In this document: one piece after another, positions 50,719-59,133 of the stretch
Layout of the letters: the number at the start of each line of letters is the position of its first letter
Position numbering within the stretch: the first letter of the stretch is position 1
Origin: Streptomyces sp. 35G-GA-8
Lineage (GTDB): Bacteria > Actinomycetota > Actinomycetes > Streptomycetales > Streptomycetaceae
Length of the DNA: 64,000 bases
Reading direction: 5' to 3'
Assembly (NCBI RefSeq): GCF_023534745.1
Contig: NZ_JAMHJQ010000010.1
Span: 248,001-312,000, forward strand
The notes under the pieces: model-generated
What the model was told of the DNA's origin: nothing
The model's input: only the letters and a program-made list of their open reading frames with translations
The model's database searches: none
Made by a program: the position numbers and the translations under genes

Positions 50719-51018
50719 TTACGGGGCGGTGTCCTGACCGATCGCACGGAGGACATCGGCGAGCCAGACCAGGTGTTGCCCCACGGCCCGGTCCGGGTCG
50801 GCCACGAGGTCCTCAAGATGCTGCCATGACTCGGACAGCTGCCCGATCGTGATCGTTCTCGGTTCGTTGAGGACGTCGTAGAGCTCATCGCCCGGAACGG
50901 ACCAGAAGTAGTCGTGTTCGAGCGGCACCGCACTACCGGCTGACGCTTCGACGCGTTTCAGGAGCAGGTCGAAGGCACGCCGAAGCTGATCAAGCTGGAT
51001 CTGCACAGGTTCACCCAT
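50719..51018 (-). CDS. small conserved cytoplasmic protein of unknown function
   Basis: This 99-residue acidic protein includes VPLEHDYFWSVPGDELYDVL and later TIGQLSESWQHLEDLVADPD. I recall similar short proteins scattered in Streptomyces accessory regions, sometimes near toxin or immunity genes, but no function is known to me. The ATG at 51018 fits the family N-terminus. It lies between transposase and SDR relics. Confidence 0.6.
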   Translation of the reverse strand: MGEPVQIQLDQLRRAFDLLLKRVEASAGSAVPLEHDYFWSVPGDELYDVLNEPRTITIGQLSESWQHLEDLVADPDRAVGQHLVWLADVLRAIGQDTAP

Positions 51019-51039
51019 GCTCTCATTCTGTCGATCCGG

Positions 51040-51299
51040 GGCCTTCGTACCGAAGCAAGGCTGGTGGAGACCAACGTCATCGGCGTCATTCGGGTCACCA
51101 ACGCGATGCGGACTCTGCCGCGCCAGTCGGTGCACCCACCGATCGTCACCCGGTCCAGCCACGTCGGCTCTCTGGCTCTGCAGACCACGCCCGGTGTCGA
51201 CCTCGGAGGGATCAGCGGGGCTTACGCGCCGACGAAGACCGCCTCGACGCCCTCATCATCCGGTACGCCAAGGAGTTGAGCGGCACTGGTACGCGGTGA
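51040..51299 (+). pseudogene. short-chain dehydrogenase fragment
   Basis: VETNVIGVIRVTNAM, SSHVGSLALQTTPGVDLGG and SGAYAPTKT match the middle of an SDR (NxxG helix, catalytic Ser, YxxxK). After TKT the frame shifts, and RYAKELSGTG continues in the next frame until a stop at 51297. The cofactor-binding start and the C-terminus are missing. Confidence 0.75.
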
Positions 51300-51309
51300 C
51301 TGACGGGCC

Positions 51310-51627
51310 TCACAGCGTCAGCAAGATCAGGAGCAGGATCAGGGCAGCGGGCGGAACGAGCATCGTGGTGAGGTGGCTCAACGCCGTCCGTCGCATGCCC
51401 AGGACAAGGGACAGCACCAGTCCGGCCGCGAGCCAGCCGCCGAAGATCGGGATGGCGGTCTGCTGAGCTGCCGTTTCCTGCTCGCGGGTCGTGGGCTCGT
51501 GGAACGGTAGTGCGCCGATCATCATCAAGCAGAGCACGCTGCTCATCAGCAGATTGCCGGCCCCGATGATGACCGCCGTCGGCTTGTCCCTCCGGCGCGT
51601 GCTCTCCCAGACTCGTATGCCGCCCAT
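51310..51627 (-). CDS. small integral membrane protein
   Basis: This 105-residue protein has three hydrophobic segments (about residues 18-40, 57-77 and 85-105, the last LVPPAALILLLILLTL) with short loops. No family is recognised. It abuts the SDR fragment, with which it is convergent. Confidence 0.55.
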   Translation of the reverse strand: MGGIRVWESTRRRDKPTAVIIGAGNLLMSSVLCLMMIGALPFHEPTTREQETAAQQTAIPIFGGWLAAGLVLSLVLGMRRTALSHLTTMLVPPAALILLLILLTL

Positions 51628-51799
51628 TGGGGGATCCTATCCATCTGCCACGACGCGTTCGGGGCGTGACAGGCTGGCGGAAACGAACACCAGCGACCGG
51701 GCCGCTCGAATCGACCGAGCTGCCACGGCTCGGCCCACCCGGGGTCATGGCTCATGAGCACGCACGGCTCCTGTGTCGGGGTGTCGTCAAGGCTCCGCG

Positions 51800-52546
51800 T
51801 CAGGACGGGGCGAGGACGCAGAACTCGTGGCCTTCCGGGTCGGCCAGACATGTCCACGGGACGTCGCCCTGACCGAGGTCGAGGTCGGTGGCGCCGAGGG
51901 CCCGCAACCGGGCCACCTCCGCCGCTTTGTCGTCGCCGGGGTAGGGCAGCAGGTCAAGATGGACGCGGTCCGGCACGGTCTTCACATCGGGCGTGCGGAT
52001 GAATTCGAGATACGGGCCGACACCCTTGGCGGAGCGCAACACCGCCTGGTCGTCGGTCACCTCGCGCAGGGTCCAGTCCATCGCCTCGCCCCAGAACCGG
52101 GCCATGGCCCGCGGATCGACGCAGTCGACCACCACCGCGGCGATCGGCCCGGTGTCCCGGTAGACCTCCCGGGGCTCCAGCACGCAGAACTCGTTGCCCT
52201 CGGGGTCGGCGAGGACCGTCCACGGCACGTCGCCCTGGCCCACGTGGGCGGGCGTCGCACCGAGCGCCTGGAGGCGCGCGACCAGCTCCGCCTGGTGGGC
52301 GGCAGAGGTGGTGGCGAGATCGAGGTGCACACGGTTCTTGGTCACTGTCTTGGGTTCCGGGACGGAAACGACGTCGACGCAGACGGCGACCGGGTCCGGC
52401 CAAACGAGGCCGCCGACGGGGCCAACGTAGGTGGTCGCACCGGACGCTTCGCCGTAAGCACTCCAGCCGAGCGCCTCCGCCCAGAACCGGCCGACCAGCG
52501 CGTCGTCGAGGGCCTTGATGTTCACCTGAACAGGTCGCAGTGCCAT
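51800..52546 (-). CDS. two-unit VOC/glyoxalase-like protein
   Basis: This 248-residue protein is a tandem of two VOC units: residues about 1-118 (ending GDVPWTVLADPEGNEFCVLE) and 128-248 (ending GDVPWTCLADPEGHEFCVL). The second resembles the single-unit VOC protein at 29462. Two units in one chain form the complete binding cleft. Substrate unknown. The ATG at 52546 is where the first VOC strand begins. Confidence 0.85.
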   Translation of the reverse strand: MALRPVQVNIKALDDALVGRFWAEALGWSAYGEASGATTYVGPVGGLVWPDPVAVCVDVVSVPEPKTVTKNRVHLDLATTSAAHQAELVARLQALGATPAHVGQGDVPWTVLADPEGNEFCVLEPREVYRDTGPIAAVVVDCVDPRAMARFWGEAMDWTLREVTDDQAVLRSAKGVGPYLEFIRTPDVKTVPDRVHLDLLPYPGDDKAAEVARLRALGATDLDLGQGDVPWTCLADPEGHEFCVLAPS

Positions 52547-53107
52547 GGCGACGATCCTATGCACCCTCCTCGCGTCGGATCGGGCGATGTCGCTACGTTT
52601 GACGATGGTCTGGGCTGTCGCGTGGGCGAGTTGGATCGCGCCGTCCATCGGGGAGTCCCTTCGCTCCGTGGACGAGAACATCGCGGTACAGCGATTGGGT
52701 TCGAGGCCCGGCCGAGGCTGCTCGGAAGCGGAACTCCTGCCAGGACACAAGGGTGTCGGTCCGGGTCGTCGGCGATGTGATGGTGGCCGACGGGTGTCAG
52801 GTTCCGGGTCACCACGACGGTCCGGGCGCCGGCTCGACGATCAGGTCGAGGTGAGCGGCCACCTCGGCGAACCGGCCCACGTGGGGGCCGTCTTGACCGT
52901 ACATTCAGCGGTGGCGCGGACGGACGGTCCGGCCGCCCGCCCCACCGGCACGCGTCGACGAGGCCACCGGGGGCCGGGCGGGCCCGAACCGCCTGAGCCG
53001 CATGCGTCGCGGGCGCTCCTGACGCCCGGCCGACGGGTCCCCGGCCTTTTGCTCCGCCGACGCGTGGAGCGCCCCGCGCCAGATGTCAGTCAGTTGCCAG
53101 TCGGATG
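52547..53107. other. region without a recognised gene
   Basis: About 560 bases. On the minus strand near 52816-52890 the frame reads HVGRFAEVAAHLDLIVEPAPGPSW then stops, which may be the end of a lost gene; I cannot name its family. Nothing else is supported. Confidence 0.35.
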
Positions 53108-54058
53108 TCAGAGGGAAACGGCGACACTGTTGAACGTCGTCTCGGGCGTCTGGGGGCTGGTGAAGCGGGCGTTGACGAGGTACAGGCGATCGCCCCAGCG
53201 CGCGGCCGTGGTGGGGACGTCGAAGCGGGGGTCGGTGATCGTACGGCGCAGGGTGGCGGTGCGGACCTTGGCGTCGAGATCGAACACGCTGATGAGGTTC
53301 AGCCGGTTCTGTACGACGTACAGCGTACGACCGATGCGGACGAGACCGTCGCCGTTGACGACGTTCTCCGCGCCGCTCAGCGCGATCTCGGTGGCGTGAC
53401 CGGTCTTGAGATCCACGTGGTAGAGCTTGCCGGACGTGCTGCTGACGACGATCAGCCCGCGGCCATCGGGGGTGCCCACGACGCCGTTGGCGTTGTTCAC
53501 GTCGGGCAGCTGCACCCAGTCGCCACTGAGCGGCAGGCTGAGCACCTCTCCTGCGCGCCCGCGCGGTACGCCGTGGAGCACGCTGTCGCGCGAGTCGGTG
53601 AACCAGGCGCGATCGCCGAGCAGAATGACATCGTTGATGAAGTGGCCGATCTGCTCGGTAAGTTGGTACGTGGTCACGATCTTGCCGGTGCGGGAGTCGA
53701 TGACCCGTGCGGATCCGCCGCCACCTCCGGCGACATAGAGCAGGCCGTCATGGTCCAGTTTGAGCCCGATGGCCACGGTGCCGGTCGCCCCGGCGTAGAT
53801 GAATCCGCCCCTGCCGGTGCGCAGATCGGTGCGGTAGACGGCGCCGTTGGCGCGCGATCCCATGTAGGCGTACGGCTTCTCACCGATGCTGATCCCCTCG
53901 GGCAGAAAGCCGTCGGGAAGCGGGAACTCGGTCGGGTACGCGCGAGTCGGGGCGCCGGAAGCGGCGCTCGCCGTGCCGGCATTGGCCGCCACGGCGAGCG
54001 CGGCGGCGGCACCGGCGAGAAGCGTGCGTCGGGACGGGCGGGGGTGGTTCTGGGACAT
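53108..54058 (-). CDS. Tat-exported SMP-30/gluconolactonase-like beta-propeller protein
   Basis: This 316-residue protein has a twin-arginine signal (SRRTLLAGAAAALAVAANAG, cleavage near ASA at about residue 33) and a repeated-strand body (GTVAIGLKLDHDGLLYVAG, NANGVVGTPDGRGLIVVS, NVVNGDGLVRIGRTLYVVQ) typical of six-bladed SMP-30 or NHL-like propellers. The acidic metal ligands of true gluconolactonases are not obvious, so it may be structural or have another substrate. It is exported folded. Confidence 0.8.
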   Translation of the reverse strand: MSQNHPRPSRRTLLAGAAAALAVAANAGTASAASGAPTRAYPTEFPLPDGFLPEGISIGEKPYAYMGSRANGAVYRTDLRTGRGGFIYAGATGTVAIGLKLDHDGLLYVAGGGGGSARVIDSRTGKIVTTYQLTEQIGHFINDVILLGDRAWFTDSRDSVLHGVPRGRAGEVLSLPLSGDWVQLPDVNNANGVVGTPDGRGLIVVSSTSGKLYHVDLKTGHATEIALSGAENVVNGDGLVRIGRTLYVVQNRLNLISVFDLDAKVRTATLRRTITDPRFDVPTTAARWGDRLYLVNARFTSPQTPETTFNSVAVSL

Positions 54059-54298
54059 GGTTCCGGGCCTCCGGGCAGTGTCGGATGGGACTCGGCGGAC
54101 TCAGTGGTTCAACGTTCCAGTAACTCGGTCAACGGCGTCAACTCTGTTGCGCCTTCTGCTCGTTCGTCACGAGCCGCCAGCTACGAGTTCCCGTCACCGC
54201 TGGCCGAATCGCCGCCGGCGAGGGCCTCAGGGGCGGTGCCGACCGCGTACGTCGGCCGGCCCTGGTGAGCGAAGCTCCTCGATCCGGACAGCGGTGGG

Positions 54299-55642
54299 TC
54301 ACTTCCGCCGGCGAAGGGCGCGTGTCGCGATCCGTGGCGTCAGCAAGGTCTCGGGGCGGCGGTTGAGTGAGAGCACCGCGAAGAACGCTTCGGCGACGAC
54401 CGGGTCGGTGTTGGCCACGGCCAGCACCCGGGCCAGATAGTCCTGCTGCGTCCTGCCGAGCCGACCCGTCTCCGGTCCGTCGGTGCCCGGATACCGGCGG
54501 TCCTCACCCGTGGCGATCATCCAGGCCGGCCTCACGCACTTCGCCACCGCTCTCTGCGTCTGTCGCGCCCGGGCGGCGATGTCCGCCGGCTCACGCCCGT
54601 CGATCTGGCCTGCGATGACCTGGGCCTGGAGGGCCGCGACCGTCATGCCGTGCCCGTAGACGGGGTTGAAGCGGCACAGGGCGTCCCCGATCACCAGCAG
54701 CCCGCGCGGCCACCGTTTCACGCGTTCGAAGTGCGTCCACTCATTCGCCGTCGCCCGGAAGGCGACCGCGTCCGACAGCGGCACCGCGCCCGTCAGCGCC
54801 TGCGACAGCTCGGCCGAACGCAGCGACGCGGCGAACGCGAGCCATTCCCTCTCCTCGGTGGGTGGTTGGTGTTCGCCTTGTCCGATGAGCGTGACCAGCC
54901 ACCGGCCGCCGTCGACCGGAACGATCACACCGCCGCGCGGCACGTCCGGGTTGCCCTGGAGATACATGGCCTTCCAGGGGTCCTCGTCGTCCGGGCGCCG
55001 GTAGTAGCGGGAAGAGTAGCCAAGACGCGCGTCGATCCGCTCGGTCACCGGCATCGGGCGGCCCAACTCGCTCAGCCAGCGCGCGGCACGGGAACTGCGA
55101 CCGGCGGCGACGACCACCAGCTCCGCCTCGACGGTGAACTCCGCCCCGTCCGCGCCCCGTTCACGCAGCCTCACGCCTCCCACCGCCTGCCCGGCCCGCG
55201 CCGGAAGAAGCCCGGTCACCTCATGACGGTCCAGCATGGTCACCGCGGACCCGTCCGCGACGACCGCGCGGCGCAGGGCCGACTCCAGGAGTTCGCGCGA
55301 GACGGACAGGTAGTCCGTTCCCCGTACGCCGGTGAACCACTGCGCGGCGGAGAGCCACCGCATCTGTTCGGGGGCGCCGACGACAGCGCCCCCGGCGGCT
55401 TCGAGGCCGGTGACGACACCCGGCAGAAGGTCTTCCAGCGCCGCCATGCCGCGCGACCACAGGATGTGCACATGCCTGGACTGCGGTACGCCGGGCCGGA
55501 ACGCCGGGGGCCCGTCGCGGAACGCGTCCCTCTCGATCACCGTGACGCGCTCGAAGCGCCTGCCCAGCACATGGGCGGCGAGCAGACCGGACAACCCGGC
55601 TCCCACCACCACCGCGTGACCCGTCACATCATCCGTCACCAC
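54299..55642 (-). CDS. FAD-dependent monooxygenase/geranylgeranyl reductase-like oxidoreductase
   Basis: This 447-residue flavoprotein has the dinucleotide loop VVVGAGLSGLLAA (residues 11-23), an ERD motif at the end of strand two, and the second FAD motif GLLVIGDALCRFNPVYGHGM. The substrate domain lies between (residues about 170-290). It resembles the NAD(P)/FAD-dependent oxidoreductases often found with secondary-metabolite genes, although none are adjacent. The start is GTG 55642 or the next codon, behind a GAAGGGGG site that is itself duplicated. Confidence 0.85.
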   Translation of the reverse strand: MVTDDVTGHAVVVGAGLSGLLAAHVLGRRFERVTVIERDAFRDGPPAFRPGVPQSRHVHILWSRGMAALEDLLPGVVTGLEAAGGAVVGAPEQMRWLSAAQWFTGVRGTDYLSVSRELLESALRRAVVADGSAVTMLDRHEVTGLLPARAGQAVGGVRLRERGADGAEFTVEAELVVVAAGRSSRAARWLSELGRPMPVTERIDARLGYSSRYYRRPDDEDPWKAMYLQGNPDVPRGGVIVPVDGGRWLVTLIGQGEHQPPTEEREWLAFAASLRSAELSQALTGAVPLSDAVAFRATANEWTHFERVKRWPRGLLVIGDALCRFNPVYGHGMTVAALQAQVIAGQIDGREPADIAARARQTQRAVAKCVRPAWMIATGEDRRYPGTDGPETGRLGRTQQDYLARVLAVANTDPVVAEAFFAVLSLNRRPETLLTPRIATRALRRRK

Positions 55643-55669
55643 GCACCCCCTTCACCACGCACCCCCTTC
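55638..55669 (-). repeat. 16-bp duplication of the ribosome-binding/start region
   Basis: Two exact copies of ACCACGCACCCCCTTC (55638-55653, 55654-55669) carry, on the minus strand, GAAGGGGGTGCGTGGT, a ribosome site plus start. The downstream copy serves the FAD oxidoreductase gene. Confidence 0.75.
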
Positions 55670-55741
55670 AACGGCGATCGCGCTCCGTATCATCGCGCAC
55701 ACGTGGGGTGGGCAACAGAGTGCACGGGGGCAACGGCACAC

Positions 55742-55843
55742 GTGCGCGACGAGGGCGTCGCCCGCCTGCCCCCGTTCAAGCACCGCAGCCTGAACCTGCT
55801 CGGCCGTTACAGCTTCACCGACTCCACCCGGCTGCGGGTGGCG
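55742..55843 (+). pseudogene. C-terminal fragment of a Tn3 family transposase
   Basis: VRDEGVARLPPFKHRSLNLLG followed by RYSF matches the conserved end of Tn3-type TnpA (VRDEDVARLSP and a HxNxLGRYSF block in relatives recalled). The frame then runs to a stop at 55892 inside the convergent hydrolase gene. Everything upstream of the last 40 residues is gone. Confidence 0.7.
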
Positions 55844-55846
55844 GGG

Positions 55847-56785
55847 TCACTTGGTTTCGAGGTGCCCCAGCGGGTGATCCGTGAGGACCGCTAGGGCGTT
55901 GTTCCAGTCAGTGTGGTCGATTCCGGTGATGTGACGCAGGTAGGCGAGGGTGACCTGCTGGACGAGGGCGACACGGTCGGGGTTCTCGTCGGTGGTCTCG
56001 GCTGACTGGTAGCCGGAGATGCCGCCGAGGAAGTGCTCGCCGCCGTGGACGGTCAGGAGGCTCTTGTTGCCACGGCTGAGGGTGTAGGGGTCGGTCGTCC
56101 AGGCCGGGCCTCGGGTGGTGAGCGGGAGGTCGTCCTTGTCTCCGGCGACGACGAGGCCGGGGGCGGTGATGTGGGAGAAGTCCTGGTCGCGCAGCCAGGG
56201 AAGGTTGTCGTGGGCGAAGGGGGTCAGTTCGTCGCCGCCCTTGCCTGCGGTGGCCAGTTGGATGACGGCCATGACCCGGGCATCGGACAGGTCCTCGGCG
56301 GCGCCGGTGTCCGGGTCCGTGACGCGCAGGCCCACCAGGATGCCGGCGGTCTGGCCGCCGAAGGAGTGCCCGGCCGCGATGATGCGGCTGTGGTCGATGC
56401 GGCCTTCCAGCCCCGGCACGCTCGCCTCCAGGGTGGTGAGTTCGTCGAGGATGCGCCGCATGTCCTGGACGCGGTGGCGCCACATCCGGGGCCGGCGGGG
56501 GTCGTCGGCGGGGAGGGCGAGCCGCTTGGAGTCCAGATGGGTGGCCTGGACGACGACGAAGCCGCCGGCGGCCCAGTGGTCGACCAGCGGGGCGTAGCCG
56601 TCCAGGTTGGAGCCGAAGCCGTGGGCGAAGAGCACGACGGGCAGGCTGGTGCCGGTGGTGGGGGCGGTGACGCGGACGTGCAGGTCCTCGCCGCGCTGCG
56701 GTGCGCTCATCACGAGCGGCTTGACGGAGACCGTCGCAGTGGGGGCAGGGCCGGTGAGGCCGGTGGTGGTGTGGTGGGTGGTCAT
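55847..56785 (-). CDS. alpha/beta hydrolase (PAF-acetylhydrolase/chlorophyllase-like)
   Basis: This 312-residue protein has the nucleophile elbow AAGHSFGGQTAG, the oxyanion strand PVVLFAHGFGSNLDGY, a late Asp in VVAGDKDDLPL and a final catalytic His in VHGGEHFLGG. It should be an active serine esterase or lipase without a signal peptide. It starts 15 bp after a truncated amidohydrolase gene in the same direction and is probably under the divergent MerR regulator. Its 3' end abuts a Tn3 fragment. Confidence 0.87.
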   Translation of the reverse strand: MTTHHTTTGLTGPAPTATVSVKPLVMSAPQRGEDLHVRVTAPTTGTSLPVVLFAHGFGSNLDGYAPLVDHWAAGGFVVVQATHLDSKRLALPADDPRRPRMWRHRVQDMRRILDELTTLEASVPGLEGRIDHSRIIAAGHSFGGQTAGILVGLRVTDPDTGAAEDLSDARVMAVIQLATAGKGGDELTPFAHDNLPWLRDQDFSHITAPGLVVAGDKDDLPLTTRGPAWTTDPYTLSRGNKSLLTVHGGEHFLGGISGYQSAETTDENPDRVALVQQVTLAYLRHITGIDHTDWNNALAVLTDHPLGHLETK

Positions 56786-56800
56786 GCGTGTGTCTGCCTT

Positions 56801-57085
56801 TCAGGAGGTGGCGGATCGGGGGAGGCGGAGGATGCGTTCGGCGTTGAGGTGGCCGAGCTTGTCCCGGCCCCGCTCGTCGGGCGGGGCGTGGTCGACGAAG
56901 GCGCGGGCGCCGCCCGGCCCGCCGAACGTGCCGCGCGGGTGCCGGTCCAGGGCCCCGGCGAGGATCAGGCGCAGAGTCGCCGGGCCCGCCTCGGAGTGCC
57001 ATCCCCATCCTCCGGTGGACAGGAGCAGGCCCGTCATCTCTTCGACGCCGATCACCCGCCGGGTCGTTGCGGTGTCCTCGCTCAT
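56801..57085 (-). pseudogene. amidohydrolase gene reduced by in-frame internal deletions
   Basis: The 94-residue frame is open but composite. RRVIGVEEM is the usual start of amidohydrolase_2 proteins; GWGWHSEAGPATLRLILAG and ALDRHPRG match their central block; DERGRDKLGHLNAERILRL matches their C-terminus. Intact members are about 300 residues or more, and the metal-binding His/Asp sites between these blocks are missing. It is therefore a relic with its frame preserved, not a functional enzyme. GGAGTGTCC precedes the ATG. It is 15 bp upstream of the hydrolase. Confidence 0.6.
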
Positions 57086-57249
57086 GGACACTCCGTTCGT
57101 CGTTTACGTCATCTGCGTCATCTGCGTCATCCCGATAAGGGATCCGACGGGATCATTCGCCCGCCAGCGAGCACATGAGCTACCGTAAAACTTGACGTTG
57201 ACGTGAAAGGCAAATGCGTGTGATGCGGAACACGCGAGAAGGGACGGGA

Positions 57250-57630
57250 ATGCGGATCGGGGAACTCGCCCGTCGCACGGGAGTCACCACCCGGGCCCTG
57301 CGGTACTACGAGGAACAGAACCTGCTCACCGCCGAGCGCAGCGGCAGCGGCCAGCGCCACTACGCGGAAGCCGCCGTCGACCGGATCCACCTCATCCGCC
57401 AGCTGTACGCCGCCGGACTGAGCAGCAAGGCCATCGCCGAGCTGACGCCCTGCGTCATCGACGGCAAGGCCACCCCTGAACTGCTCAAGCGCCTGGCCGC
57501 GGAACGCGACCACCTCGACCGGCGCATCGCGGATCTCACCCATACCCGGGACAGGCTCGACTCCGTCATCGACGGCGCCTCAACCAACATGCGCACAGGC
57601 GCGCCCTGCCCACGGGACGCGCACGCATAG
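57250..57630 (+). CDS. MerR family transcriptional regulator
   Basis: This 126-residue protein has the N-terminal MerR winged helix (MRIGELARRTGVTTRALRYY, residues 1-20, then EEQNLL) and a coiled-coil dimerisation helix (residues about 78-115). The C-terminus has a single Cys (GAPCPRDAHA). It is divergent from the amidohydrolase relic and hydrolase genes. In the gap, CTTGACGTTGACGTGAAAG (57191-57209) looks like a MerR-type promoter element. GAAGGGAC lies before the ATG at 57250. Confidence 0.9.
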   Translation: MRIGELARRTGVTTRALRYYEEQNLLTAERSGSGQRHYAEAAVDRIHLIRQLYAAGLSSKAIAELTPCVIDGKATPELLKRLAAERDHLDRRIADLTHTRDRLDSVIDGASTNMRTGAPCPRDAHA

Positions 57631-57661
57631 ACCTGCGCCGGCCCCGTCGGAAAAGGATGGC

Positions 57662-57757
57662 GAGCTCAACCGTCGTCCGCGCAAGACTCATGGCTACCGC
57701 ACACCGGCAGAGGTCGACGCCGGCCTCCTGAACAGCGGTGATGCGCTGACCGCTTGA
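57662..57757 (+). pseudogene. C-terminal fragment of an IS30/IS3-like transposase, with flanking inverted repeats
   Basis: ELNRRPRKTHGYRTPAEV followed by a stop at 57755 matches the end of IS30-type transposases (LNxRPRKTLGxRTPAE). Perfect 11-bp inverted repeats GGCGAGCTCAA (57659-57669) and its complement (57754-57764) bracket the fragment. Confidence 0.7.
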
Positions 57758-57876
57758 GCTCGCCCACAATCCCCTTATTTCGTCAGGTCGGCTCACGACC
57801 GCTCACGGCGGTCCGTGGACGCGCTCGCCGAAGACGCCGACACCGCAGCGCGCCCGAACGCAGGGACTTGCGACCC

Positions 57877-58197
57877 TCAGGGCCCGTCCGGGAGGGAGAA
57901 GCCCTCCGGCGGTGTGCCCTCGGCGAACAGCATCCCCAGCCGGATCTTGCCCTCCCGTATCTCCCGGGCCGCCCGGTACTCGGGGGAGTCGTACCACTCG
58001 CGAATCCTGTCCATGTCGGGAAACTCGATCACCAGGAACCGGGACGAGTTCCAGGTGCCTTCGACGGGCTTGGGCGTGGGGCCCGCGACCAGATAACGGC
58101 CGCCGTGGCTGAGGATGGACTTCTGTGCCACGGGGGCGTAGGCAAGGCCGGCCTCCTCGTCGACCGCATCGACGTTGACGATGACGTAAGCAGGCAT
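57877..58197 (-). CDS. DUF1330 domain protein
   Basis: This 106-residue protein opens PAYVIVNVDAVDEEAGLAYA and continues with GGRYLVAGPTPKPVEGTW and FPDMDRIREWYDSPEYRAAR, the full DUF1330 dimeric ferredoxin-like fold of unknown reaction. GGGAGAACCTC precedes the ATG. It is divergent from a TetR gene that probably regulates it. Confidence 0.9.
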   Translation of the reverse strand: MPAYVIVNVDAVDEEAGLAYAPVAQKSILSHGGRYLVAGPTPKPVEGTWNSSRFLVIEFPDMDRIREWYDSPEYRAAREIREGKIRLGMLFAEGTPPEGFSLPDGP

Positions 58198-58310
58198 GAG
58201 GTTCTCCCGTTCTCCGGACACGGCGTGTACTAATGTCACGGGGGAGACTATTGCACCCCTGTACTCTGCTCAAGGTGAGCATCGGTGAGGGTGAACGTGT
58301 CGCGGGGACG

Positions 58311-59021
58311 ATGAGCCGCCGTGAGCGGTTGCGGCAGGAGACGAGCCAGGAGATCAAGGCCATCGCGCTGCGGCAGTTGGCGGAAGGGGGTCCTGGAGCG
58401 ATCTCGTTGCGCGGCATCGCTCGTGACATGGGGATGACCGCCCGCGCGATCTACAGCTACTTCCCCACCCGGAACGACCTGATCACCGCACTGATCACCG
58501 GAATCGCCGCCTCACTCACGGAGGCGGTGGAAGCGGCGAGCAACGCCGTACCGGACACCGACCCAGGCGGCAGGCTGATGGCGTGGGGCCAGGCCCTCAG
58601 GGAATGGGCGGTGGCTCATCCGGAGAGCTTCCGGCTCTTCTACGGTCACCCCATCCCCGGCTATGAGCCTCCTGAGGAGGGGCCGGTGGAGCGGACGGCG
58701 CGCCGCGTGTGCCGCGAGCTGACCCGTCTGGTGGCCGTCGCGTGGCCCCACGCCCGGCACCACCAGCCCGAGGACACCTCCTGGTCCGACCTCCACCCGG
58801 ACTACGTCGCCAAGATCCAGGCAGACCTCCCGGACGTGCCACCGGCCGCGGCGGCGCTCGCGCTGCGCGTGTGGGGCCGGATGCACGGCCTGGTGGCCCT
58901 GGAGATCGACGGCCACATCCACCCCGTCGCGGGCAACCCGGCCGCACTGCACCACGCTGAAATGCTCGACCTCGTCAGGTCACTGGGCCTGGACCAGCTT
59001 CCGCCCGGAGAGATCACGTGA
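58311..59021 (+). CDS. TetR family regulator with WHG-like C-terminal domain
   Basis: This 236-residue protein has a helix-turn-helix at about residues 31-52 (AISLRGIARDMGMTARAIYSYF) and the ALREWAVAHPESFRLFYG segment typical of TetR_C_13/WHG regulators. The ATG at 58311 fits the family; GTG codons upstream (58275, 58296) are alternatives and the 58233 reading lacks a ribosome site. It is divergent from the DUF1330 gene, with the shared promoter region at 58198-58310. Confidence 0.87.
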   Translation: MSRRERLRQETSQEIKAIALRQLAEGGPGAISLRGIARDMGMTARAIYSYFPTRNDLITALITGIAASLTEAVEAASNAVPDTDPGGRLMAWGQALREWAVAHPESFRLFYGHPIPGYEPPEEGPVERTARRVCRELTRLVAVAWPHARHHQPEDTSWSDLHPDYVAKIQADLPDVPPAAAALALRVWGRMHGLVALEIDGHIHPVAGNPAALHHAEMLDLVRSLGLDQLPPGEIT

Positions 59022-59133
59022 CTGCCCGGCAGACGGGTCGTCACTGTTCACGGCGTGCGCGTTCAGCTTCGGGGGCAAGCCCTTCATTGCTTCCCGACGT
59101 ACCGTAGAAGCCCACCTTCTGTCGGGGGTACAG

